Shown in pieces: positions 1 through 7,153 of a stretch of 38,042 nucleotides of DNA. The stretch spans positions 1-38,042 of the forward strand of contig JAAYIN010000018.1 in assembly GCA_012523405.1 (NCBI GenBank), read 5' to 3'. Position 1 is the first letter of the stretch. Each line of letters opens with the position of its first letter. The stretch comes from Clostridiales bacterium (GTDB lineage Bacteria > Bacillota > Clostridia > Christensenellales > Aristaeellaceae). The notes beneath the pieces are model-generated. The model did not search any database and was not told the origin of the DNA. It worked only from the letters and a program-made list of their open reading frames with translations. The translations under genes were made by a program, and so were the position numbers.

Positions 1-7
1 AACATGA

Positions 8-910
8 TCACTCCTTGACGCCGCCAAGTGTGATTCCCTTTACGAAGTATTTCTGGAAGAATGGATATATCGCCAAGATTGGCAAGATACCCACTACCGC
101 CACAGCCATGCGCATGGTTGTGGATGGCAAAGTAGTGCCCGCAGCGGCTGCGAGTTCAGAGTTGTTGGCAAGGAAGTTGATATTCTCATTGATGCTGTTG
201 AGCACAAGCTGAATCGTGTAAAACTGGCTCCCGCCGCGCTCTGTTAGGTAATACAGACCGTTTGTCCAGTCATTCCAGTAGGCGATGGCGCCCATCAAAC
301 CGACGGTTGCCATAATCGGCATGGAGAGGGGCATGACAATTTTTGCAAATGTTCTGTATTCACCAGCACCATCAATCCTTGCCGCCTCAATGATGCTGGG
401 GCTGATGCTGTTTTGGAAATAATTCTTGACCAAAATAACGGTAAAGGCATTCATGAGCAAATTGGGGATGATCAGCGCCCAAATGGTGTTTCTGATATGG
501 AAAACCGACACCCACATATAGTAGGAGGCGACAATACCGCCATTAAATAACATCGTAAACACACAGAGAAATGTGAGAAGCCCATGCCCGGGCAGTTTCT
601 TATTGCTGAGCGCGTAAGCAAACATGCTGGTGATGATTAAGCTGATGGCTGTTCCAAGCAGAGTAACAACAACCGTGACTAGGTAGGCATGTCCGATGGT
701 GCTCCATTCACGGATAATATACTCGTAAGCCGCCAAGCTTGTTTTGGTAGGGATGAGCTTAAACCCTTCCTGTAAAGCAGCTGCGTTGTCTGTGAAGGAT
801 GCGGATATGAGCAGCACAAAGGGGACGATGGCACATATGGATAGAATCACCATGACAACATGCGCTGCGAAACGCCAGATTTTGCTGTCGTCTATATAAA
901 TTGTTTTCAT
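8..910 (-). CDS. Carbohydrate ABC transporter permease, LplC/YtcP type
   Basis: Inner-membrane permease of a CUT1-type sugar importer, the second of a pair with the upstream permease. The 300-residue protein is full length, with about six hydrophobic segments and the cytoplasmic EAA loop that docks on the ATPase (EAARIDGAGEY, roughly residues 173-183). The C-terminus ends in the GGVKE typical of this subfamily. The ATG is preceded by GGAGGGG on the minus strand. It is the last visible gene of a kinase-regulator-binding protein-permease-permease operon. No ATPase gene is present, which is usual for this family because a shared MsmX-like ATPase serves several importers (known for the family, not seen here). 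The substrate cannot be read from the sequence; an oligosaccharide is likely. Confidence 0.93.
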   Translation of the reverse strand: MKTIYIDDSKIWRFAAHVVMVILSICAIVPFVLLISASFTDNAAALQEGFKLIPTKTSLAAYEYIIREWSTIGHAYLVTVVVTLLGTAISLIITSMFAYALSNKKLPGHGLLTFLCVFTMLFNGGIVASYYMWVSVFHIRNTIWALIIPNLLMNAFTVILVKNYFQNSISPSIIEAARIDGAGEYRTFAKIVMPLSMPIMATVGLMGAIAYWNDWTNGLYYLTERGGSQFYTIQLVLNSINENINFLANNSELAAAAGTTLPSTTMRMAVAVVGILPILAIYPFFQKYFVKGITLGGVKE

Positions 911-921
911 TGGTTCCCCTC

Positions 922-1881
922 CTAAAACAGTGCGTTTTCTTTGCTGAGCTTGCGAACAACGCCATTGGCTGCCATGATCAGCACAAAACCAACGATCGAT
1001 TGATAAACGCTTGCTGCGCTGGACATCCCAAAATCGCTGTTTTTCATTAGCGCGTTATACACATATACATCAATCGTGCGCGTGACGCTGTAAAGCGGTC
1101 CGCTATTGCGTGTCACTTGATAGAACAGCCCGAAATCTGAATAGAATATGCGCCCGATTTGAAGCACGAACATGGTAATTACCGTGGGCATTAGCAAGGG
1201 AAGCGTGATATGCTTGATTTGCTTCCATTTGGTTGCACCGTCGATATGCGCCGCCTCATAGTAATCCTGACTGATACCGACTACGCTTGATAGGTACACG
1301 ATCATTGCATAGCCGATTGCCTTCCAAAGATGCACAATCGTTAGAATCACAGGCCAATACTGCTTGGAGTTGTACCATGAGATGGGTTCATAGCCTAGCG
1401 GAATGAGAATGCTGTTGTTAATGAGACCGGTGTCAGCCGCCAAAAAAGCATTGGCGAGATAGCTGATAATGACCCAACTCATTAAATACGGCAGCAAAAT
1501 CGTGGTTTGATACACTCTGGAAGCAATTTTATTGCGTACCTCGTTGAGCAAGATTGCTACCGCAATAGCCAGCACTGTGGTTAGGATAATGAATGCGCCA
1601 TTGTACAAGAGGGTATTGCGCGTAATGATCCATGCATCCTTTGAAGCAAAGAGAAACTTGAAGTTATCAAAGCCGCACCAATCGCTCAGAAAAAGACCCT
1701 TGCGGAAATTCAGGTTCTTAAACGCGATGACGATACCGCTCATAGGCAAATAATTATTGCACAATAAGTAAATGATTCCCGGAAGCGCCATCACATAAAA
1801 GGGCATATACGCCTTCAGATTGCTGAAAAACGAGCGTTTTTTGATGCTTTTGGGGATGGAAGGAGTTGAAACTGTCATCAT
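922..1881 (-). CDS. Carbohydrate ABC transporter permease, LplB/YteP type
   Basis: First permease of the sugar importer, 319 residues, full length. It has an N-terminal cytoplasmic stretch, a first membrane helix starting around MPFYVMALPG, and the EAA loop EAAHIDGATKW near residues 210-220. Two adjacent ATG codons are possible starts (1881 and 1878), with AAAGG about 9-12 nt upstream. It lies 11 nt upstream of the second permease, so the two are co-translated. A strong hairpin separates it from the solute-binding protein gene upstream. It pairs with the downstream LplC-type protein to form the membrane channel. Family assignment is firm; substrate is unknown. Confidence 0.93.
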   Translation of the reverse strand: MMTVSTPSIPKSIKKRSFFSNLKAYMPFYVMALPGIIYLLCNNYLPMSGIVIAFKNLNFRKGLFLSDWCGFDNFKFLFASKDAWIITRNTLLYNGAFIILTTVLAIAVAILLNEVRNKIASRVYQTTILLPYLMSWVIISYLANAFLAADTGLINNSILIPLGYEPISWYNSKQYWPVILTIVHLWKAIGYAMIVYLSSVVGISQDYYEAAHIDGATKWKQIKHITLPLLMPTVITMFVLQIGRIFYSDFGLFYQVTRNSGPLYSVTRTIDVYVYNALMKNSDFGMSSAASVYQSIVGFVLIMAANGVVRKLSKENALF

Positions 1882-1903
1882 TTTCTCAACCTTTCATAAA
1901 GTA

Positions 1904-1937
1904 AGGGGTACCCTCGAAAACTTCCGAAAGTACCCCT
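1904..1937 (-). promoter_or_regulatory. Intercistronic hairpin between binding-protein and permease genes
   Basis: Perfect 8-bp stem AGGGGTAC / GTACCCCT, with an extra small stem-loop (ACTT TCGG AAGT on the minus strand) inside the loop. On the transcribed minus strand it has no U-run, so it looks more like an RNA-stability or processing structure, or a leaky terminator, than a full terminator. Its place just after the binding-protein stop fits the usual need for excess binding protein over permeases. Confidence 0.6.
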
Positions 1938-1959
1938 ATATGAGGTTTTTTGGTATTGA

Positions 1960-3462
1960 TTATTGGGCTTGACGCCAAGTATCATATTGGCTTTGGTTTT
2001 CAGCAATGACCTCGTCAATGCCTGCCGCCTTGAGTGCGCTGATGAATTCAGGCAGCTCAGTTGCAGGATCAACCACGCCAAGGCTTAGGCTTGCCAAGTA
2101 CTCGCTGATGACGGAGTTCACGCCTGCCAGCTGTGCCTTCACAGGATCGCTGTTGAAGCAATAGCCGAGGACTTCGGATTCTTTGGAGATGGAAGCGTTG
2201 AATGCAGCTAGGTCGGTGTAATAGCTCGCATCGCTTGGCACCATGACGTACTGCTTTGACTTATCGCCCCATACGTTCAGAATGGCGCTGTAGGGGGTGT
2301 TGGAGTTATCAATGCCTTCGGGATAGGAGATAACACAATCGCTGCCGTCTTGGAAATTGTAGTGAACGCCTTCGATGCCGCGATATAGCAGGTTGATGAT
2401 CTCGTTATCCTTGTACATGAGATTGAGGAACTGCATAGTCTTTTCGGGATTGTCGCAGGTGATGGGGATCATCCATAGGGTTGATTGATAAAACTGGGTC
2501 ATTGCAGCTGGCTCGGATACATACATCGGAACTGCATCACAGCCAAAGTATGCCTGCATTGCCAAGTTGTAGTTGAGAATCATATCGGGCTCGGCACTTG
2601 CAAACATGCCTAGATACTGGCCTGATTGCCACTGGATGAGTGCTGAGTCTGTGTTGGTGTTGCAATCGGGTGCAAAGTAGCCCTTGCCATACCAATCGCG
2701 TGCAATCTCGCAGTACGCCGCAAAGGCTTCGGACTCATAGAGATTGGTGATGGTGGTGGTGCCGATGCCGTAGTTTTCCAGGCAGCCTGAGGCAAGGCTT
2801 GAGCCTAAGTGATCTACTGGGTTCATGTAGGTGAAGGGCATATCCTCATTGCTGTTGATGGCAACGCAATGGAAGCTCTTGCCTTCGCCCGCTTGCACCG
2901 TTTCAAAGATCGCGGAGAGTTCTTCGTAGGTGTACACATGGGTAGGATCGTTTTCAATGCCGTACTTTTCCAAGAGATCTTCGCGGGCAAAGAAGGCTCT
3001 GACACGACCCATTTTTTCCTCGGAGGGGATGCCGTAGAGGTTACCGTTGAAGTAGCCGCCGCTCATCGCTTGCCCTTCAGCTGCCACGATGTCTTGACCG
3101 TACTCAGCCACAAGCTCGTCCAGCTCGATGATTGCACCCTTGTTGACGTAGTTGCCAACGCCGCCCTCGAACATGCACATCGCAAGGTCAAGCTTATCGC
3201 CCGATGAGATCATCAGGTTGGTGGTGTTGCTTAGGTCAAAGGCGGTTGCGGGTTCAAAGGTTACATGAACGCCGATTTCAGCTTCGGTGCGAACGTTGAT
3301 CGCGTCCTCCACCATTTGCAAATCCTGTGGGGTTGTGCCCAAGGTGGGGAACTGGATGACGACTTCATAGATATCGTCTGCAAGAGCCGCCGTGGTCGCA
3401 CCAATGCCTGTGCAAGACAGAACCAGCGCAAGAACAATCGCTAAGAGAAGGGATCTTTTCAT
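1960..3462 (-). CDS. Extracellular solute-binding protein of sugar ABC importer
   Basis: A 500-residue secreted protein that captures the sugar and hands it to the two downstream permeases. The N-terminus has a basic MKR, a long hydrophobic core, and either a signal peptidase I site (ALA before DD) or a poor lipobox (LVLSC with Leu at -2). The mature part has the length and character of LplA-like family 1 binding proteins, including aromatic and acidic surface stretches. The ATG is preceded by AGGAGG. The gene sits between the two-component genes and the permeases, so the kinase-regulator pair probably controls it. Substrate not determinable; membrane anchoring is uncertain because the lipobox is weak. 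Confidence 0.88.
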   Translation of the reverse strand: MKRSLLLAIVLALVLSCTGIGATTAALADDIYEVVIQFPTLGTTPQDLQMVEDAINVRTEAEIGVHVTFEPATAFDLSNTTNLMISSGDKLDLAMCMFEGGVGNYVNKGAIIELDELVAEYGQDIVAAEGQAMSGGYFNGNLYGIPSEEKMGRVRAFFAREDLLEKYGIENDPTHVYTYEELSAIFETVQAGEGKSFHCVAINSNEDMPFTYMNPVDHLGSSLASGCLENYGIGTTTITNLYESEAFAAYCEIARDWYGKGYFAPDCNTNTDSALIQWQSGQYLGMFASAEPDMILNYNLAMQAYFGCDAVPMYVSEPAAMTQFYQSTLWMIPITCDNPEKTMQFLNLMYKDNEIINLLYRGIEGVHYNFQDGSDCVISYPEGIDNSNTPYSAILNVWGDKSKQYVMVPSDASYYTDLAAFNASISKESEVLGYCFNSDPVKAQLAGVNSVISEYLASLSLGVVDPATELPEFISALKAAGIDEVIAENQSQYDTWRQAQ

Positions 3463-3493
3463 GAATGTTTCCTCCTATTGTGTTTTTTGTGCA

Positions 3494-3505
3494 ATGCATA
3501 TGCAT
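3494..3505. promoter_or_regulatory. 12-bp palindrome in binding-protein leader
   Basis: Perfect palindrome ATGCATATGCAT, about 30 bp upstream of the binding-protein start, in the 140-bp gap after the response-regulator gene. It could be an operator or an RNA hairpin. No convincing -35/-10 pair was identified, so the role is open. Confidence 0.35.
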
Positions 3506-3602
3506 CACTTCTGTGTTTTCAGGATAGCATGATGTCAGATTTTGCACCATCCAGAAAAGCGACTGTTCATTTCACATTTACGACTTCGTGCCTACATTAC
3601 TC

Positions 3603-4409
3603 TTAATCTGGCGTTTTTTCCTGCCAATCACTGCGATATTGAGAAGGTGTGCATCCAAAAAGCTTTTTGAAGGTGGAGGTGAAATGCGGATAATGCCGAT
3701 AGCCCACCTGCATGGAGATCGTTGAGATGCTGATATTGGCTGCTTGCAGCAGCTTTTGCGCGAGTGCCATCCGCTCTTTGATAATGTATTGACTGAGCGT
3801 GATCCCTTTCTCGCGTTTGAAGACGCGGTTGAGATAATCCTCGTTGAGATAGTTGCGCTTTGCGAGGGTGGCAGCGGTTAATGCAGCGCTTGATAGATTC
3901 GCAAGGATATAGCTCTCTGTATCCTCCACAATTTCTTGCACCGTGCGCTTCGCACCCTGCACCTCCTCGGCGGTTTTCACCTGAGTATCTAGCCAGTTCT
4001 TTCCGTACTTTGCTGTTTCGTCATCGCTGCGGATTTGCTGTGCGCGAAGCACCGCACGCGCCACCACCTCTTCGATTTGTTTATAGGGTGCGGGTTTGAG
4101 AATATAATCTTGGCAGCATAGCCGAATGGCTGCCTGTGCATAGGCGAAGTCTGCATGGCAGGTAAGAAAGACGCAGACGATTTTGGGCTTTTCCTCATGC
4201 ACCTTCTGCATCAGCTCAATTCCGCTTTTCCCCGGCATTTCAATATCGCATAAAATGATATCGATCTGATGATCATCCAGTATGCTTTCAGCCTGCGCGG
4301 CATCATAGGCAACTGAGACCTCGCCCGTAATGCCGCATGTTTGCCAGTCAATCCCCTTTAAAAGACCTTTGACTGTGATCATTTCATCATCGACAATGAG
4401 TAAATTCAT
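3603..4409 (-). CDS. AraC-type response regulator, YesN family (short form)
   Basis: Cytoplasmic DNA-binding response regulator. The receiver domain spans about residues 1-120, with the acidic pair DD at 7-8, phospho-acceptor Asp55 (CDIEMPG) and Lys in YILKP near 105. A double helix-turn-helix AraC domain fills residues about 165-262, ending in the family signature FTSTFKKLFGCTPSQYR. At 268 residues it is much shorter than the two YesN-type regulators at 29-34 kb (448 and 499) because the middle linker is nearly absent. Its ATG overlaps the kinase stop codon (ATGA), with GAGGAA upstream, so the pair is translationally coupled. Likely target: the adjacent binding-protein/permease operon (inference). 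Confidence 0.93.
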   Translation of the reverse strand: MNLLIVDDEMITVKGLLKGIDWQTCGITGEVSVAYDAAQAESILDDHQIDIILCDIEMPGKSGIELMQKVHEEKPKIVCVFLTCHADFAYAQAAIRLCCQDYILKPAPYKQIEEVVARAVLRAQQIRSDDETAKYGKNWLDTQVKTAEEVQGAKRTVQEIVEDTESYILANLSSAALTAATLAKRNYLNEDYLNRVFKREKGITLSQYIIKERMALAQKLLQAANISISTISMQVGYRHYPHFTSTFKKLFGCTPSQYRSDWQEKTPD

Positions 4410-6076
4410 ATGCGTTCCTCCTCTGTGCCAGCCTGTTTCATCTGTAGTGAAAGCGTGATGCAGGTTCCTTTGCCTGCAATTGATGTCACCTTAAGCGAAC
4501 TGCTCGGACCATAGAAATGCTGGATTCTGCGGTAAGAATTTTCCAGCCCGACATGCACACGCCCTTGTTCTCTTGCGTCAAAAATGCCTTGATTGATTTC
4601 GTCTGCAATCGCTGCATCCATTCCTTCGCCATCATCCTGTATTTGAATTGATGCATAGCCATCCAGAGCTGTTGCCGATAGATGGATGTGAATGGTTCTG
4701 CCGAATTTCACTGTGTGATTGATGATGTTCTCTGCGAAATTATGAACCAGTAGCGGGGGAACCATGAACTCCGCCAGCTCGCTGGAAAGCTCCTGATGTA
4801 CCGTGAAGCAGTCAGGATAGCGGATCGCGGACACCTCCAAATACTCACGGATGAGTTCGAATTCTTTTTGAAGCGGCGATAGCTCCTGTCCGCTGCGGAA
4901 AATATAGCGGAAGTAATTGGAGAGGTACAAAGCAAATTTTTGCACACTCTCGTATTCACGGATCTCCGCAAGGTTGAAGATCAAATTGAAGGTGTTGAGC
5001 AGAAAATGCGGACGTATCTGAAGTTGTAGGTTCTTGAGCTCCATCTTCTTGCGTGCCAGCTCCTTCTCGTAGTTTTCGATTTTGAGCGTTTCAATATTAT
5101 CTGCCATCTCATTGAAGGTGTCATTGATGGTGCGAAATTCCTCGGCGTAGCGGTGTTCGCGGATACGATACTCCCGCTCACCTGATTTCATCTTGAGCAA
5201 AGCAGAGCGGATTTTATCCAAGGGGCGAAGTAGTAGCTTGTTAAGCACCAAATATAAAACAGGTACACAGAGCAGATATACTATCGCAAAGGCAATCGCA
5301 AACCATTGCGTCAGCGGCAAGGTGAGAATGACCTCTGCTGTCGGTACGGCAAGCTGCAAGCCAAAATTTGCGGCGGTGGAATACTGCGATGCGGTAATCC
5401 ATCCGTGCGGACTTTCCGTATTTTTGGTGCTCGCTGCGGTGATTGCTATGCCGTCAAAGGGGATGGCTTCCTTCATCTGGTCAATCATGTGATCCACGTA
5501 GATCAACGCGCCATAGTAGAAATCGCCCTTGTGATAGAGGCGCATCAACCACTGATCATCAGCGATTTCAATTAATTTCCAGCGTTGATTTCCCGGGAAA
5601 TCCATGCTGCCGATCCACTGCACAACCGCATCTCGTTGCTGCGCAGTAATGCTTCCCCCGTAGGCGGTGGGCAGCACCACAAGCAGATCGTCATTTGCTT
5701 GATTCAAATAAAAATAACTATCCGCCACCGCCGAGGTAGTGATATGCGTGTTAAACTTACGCGCAATATTCGTTTGTGCACGGAAATAGCGGTTGTCATC
5801 TTCTTTATTCCGTTCGAGCAAACGAATAAAATCCGCGTCGTTCTCCTCCAAATCATAGAAGTAATAATGGATGGAGGAAATTCGATGCTCCAGCTGCTGC
5901 ATATAAAAACCCTCTATGCTTGTCAGCGACACCTTTGCTTGCTCTTGCAGCACGTAGATTGAATTGATGGTGGAAAACAGCACCAATGCATTCAGCGGAA
6001 GCACCAATGCCATCATAATGGATAATATCTGTGTGCGAATCGAACGCGTCATTTTCTTTTCTTGCTTTTGTTGCAT
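4406..6076 (-). CDS. Sensor histidine kinase, YesM family
   Basis: Membrane sensor for the adjacent sugar importer. The start chosen is the ATG at 6076, because GGGAGG lies 5 nt upstream of it; the TTG 15 nt further up would put this ribosome site inside the gene. The 556-residue protein has one helix at about 15-40, an extracellular sensing domain of about 215 residues, a second helix at about 257-283, a HAMP-like linker, the His_kinase region with phospho-acceptor His357 (RPHFLLNTFN), and an ATPase domain with DDGEGM. It probably phosphorylates the overlapping response regulator. The ligand is unknown; a sugar or the loaded binding protein is plausible. Confidence 0.93.
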   Translation of the reverse strand: MQQKQEKKMTRSIRTQILSIMMALVLPLNALVLFSTINSIYVLQEQAKVSLTSIEGFYMQQLEHRISSIHYYFYDLEENDADFIRLLERNKEDDNRYFRAQTNIARKFNTHITTSAVADSYFYLNQANDDLLVVLPTAYGGSITAQQRDAVVQWIGSMDFPGNQRWKLIEIADDQWLMRLYHKGDFYYGALIYVDHMIDQMKEAIPFDGIAITAASTKNTESPHGWITASQYSTAANFGLQLAVPTAEVILTLPLTQWFAIAFAIVYLLCVPVLYLVLNKLLLRPLDKIRSALLKMKSGEREYRIREHRYAEEFRTINDTFNEMADNIETLKIENYEKELARKKMELKNLQLQIRPHFLLNTFNLIFNLAEIREYESVQKFALYLSNYFRYIFRSGQELSPLQKEFELIREYLEVSAIRYPDCFTVHQELSSELAEFMVPPLLVHNFAENIINHTVKFGRTIHIHLSATALDGYASIQIQDDGEGMDAAIADEINQGIFDAREQGRVHVGLENSYRRIQHFYGPSSSLKVTSIAGKGTCITLSLQMKQAGTEEERI

Positions 6077-6323
6077 AGTTGCCTCCCGCAATCGTCTATT
6101 TCTATTTGATATACTTTTTATTTTGTCGTTATCTCTATTTTAACTCATATAATCCAATAATGAAAGATTGTTCTTATCCTCATCATACGGACACGCCTAG
6201 TAAATGAATATACAGTATATCGACTTTTCGTTTTGGAATAGCGACCTCTTTGTCTTTGCGTATATACATTTCAGCCTGATCTGTGGGATACTGATCCTAC
6301 AAAGACAAATGAGGTGAGCATAA
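6077..6323. promoter_or_regulatory. Divergent intergenic region with long inverted repeat
   Basis: AT-rich control region between the minus-strand kinase operon and the plus-strand hydrolase operon. It contains a 10-bp inverted repeat, TTTGTCTTTG (6249-6258) and CAAAGACAAA (6300-6309), separated by 41 nt and ending just before the GAGGTG ribosome site at 6311. It may be a paired operator or a leader RNA stem. Promoters for both directions must lie here, but no single -35/-10 pair is convincing. Confidence 0.4.
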
Positions 6324-7139
6324 ATGTTTGATTTTACGGTGAAAAGTCTATCAAAAACCATCACACAGATCATTGATCCTACAGGCGTTACCTGCTTCTT
6401 GGTGCAAGGTGCAAAACGCGCTGCCTTGATCGATACAGGAACGGGACTTTGCGGACTGCGCGAATTGGTGGCGCAGCTGACGACGCTGCCCCTGACCGTT
6501 TTGTTGACGCATGGACATTGCGATCACGCAGGCGGCGCGGGTGAATTTGATGAGATTTATCTGAACGCGGCGGATTTGCCGCTTGCAGCAAACCACGGTG
6601 CATTGCAGGAACGGATGGGCTATGCGCGGTTTTCCATGCCGTCGGATAGCGCATTCACGGAGCAGGATTTTGCCAAGGCTTTCACTGGGGAATATCTGCC
6701 CCTCGTAGATGGACAGCTGTTTGAGCTTGGCGGGATCACCCTTGAGATCATTGCGGTGAGTGGTCATACCAAAGGGAGCATGTGTATTCTCTTTCAGGAG
6801 GAGCGGTCCATCCTATTTGGGGATGCGCTCAATGTCAATACCTTGCTGGTGGGCGACGAGTCCACGACGATTGTAGAATATGCGCAAAGCCTATTGCGCC
6901 TGAAAGCGCGCGAGGGGGACTATGATACCACCTACTACTCCCACGGTCCGGCCGTCGGCCCTTGTCAATGCCTTGATGACAATATCGAGCTTTGTGAACG
7001 GATACTCGCTGGAGAGGACGATGCCATTCCCTGCGAATTCTTCGGCATGAAGGCGTATCGCGCTGCTGCGATGGATGAGCATTTTCGCCGCCTAGACGGC
7101 AAGTTTGGCAACATCGTCTACAGCCAAGCGAAGAAATAA
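6324..7139 (+). CDS. MBL-fold metallo-hydrolase
   Basis: A 271-residue cytoplasmic hydrolase of the metallo-beta-lactamase fold. It shows the full dinuclear metal set: THGHCDH (His63, His65, Asp67, His68), a later His in VSGHTKGS, Asp in LFGDALN, and a final His in YYSHGPAVG. The overall shape is glyoxalase-II-like, and the substrate is not predictable. GAGGTGAG lies 8 nt upstream of the ATG. It is followed after 14 nt by the large glycosidase gene and then a flavin reductase, so it is probably part of one small-molecule breakdown pathway, for example cleaving an ester or thioester intermediate (inference). Confidence 0.88.
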   Translation: MFDFTVKSLSKTITQIIDPTGVTCFLVQGAKRAALIDTGTGLCGLRELVAQLTTLPLTVLLTHGHCDHAGGAGEFDEIYLNAADLPLAANHGALQERMGYARFSMPSDSAFTEQDFAKAFTGEYLPLVDGQLFELGGITLEIIAVSGHTKGSMCILFQEERSILFGDALNVNTLLVGDESTTIVEYAQSLLRLKAREGDYDTTYYSHGPAVGPCQCLDDNIELCERILAGEDDAIPCEFFGMKAYRAAAMDEHFRRLDGKFGNIVYSQAKK

Positions 7140-7153
7140 AGGAGGAATACTCA

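Noticed and set aside
2809-3207. Plus-strand open frame of 132 codons
   Set aside because: It is the antisense of a clearly coding binding-protein gene and has no ribosome site or recognisable sequence.
6351-6767. Minus-strand open frame of 138 codons
   Set aside because: Antisense to the MBL hydrolase whose metal motifs are intact; composition is typical of a shadow frame.
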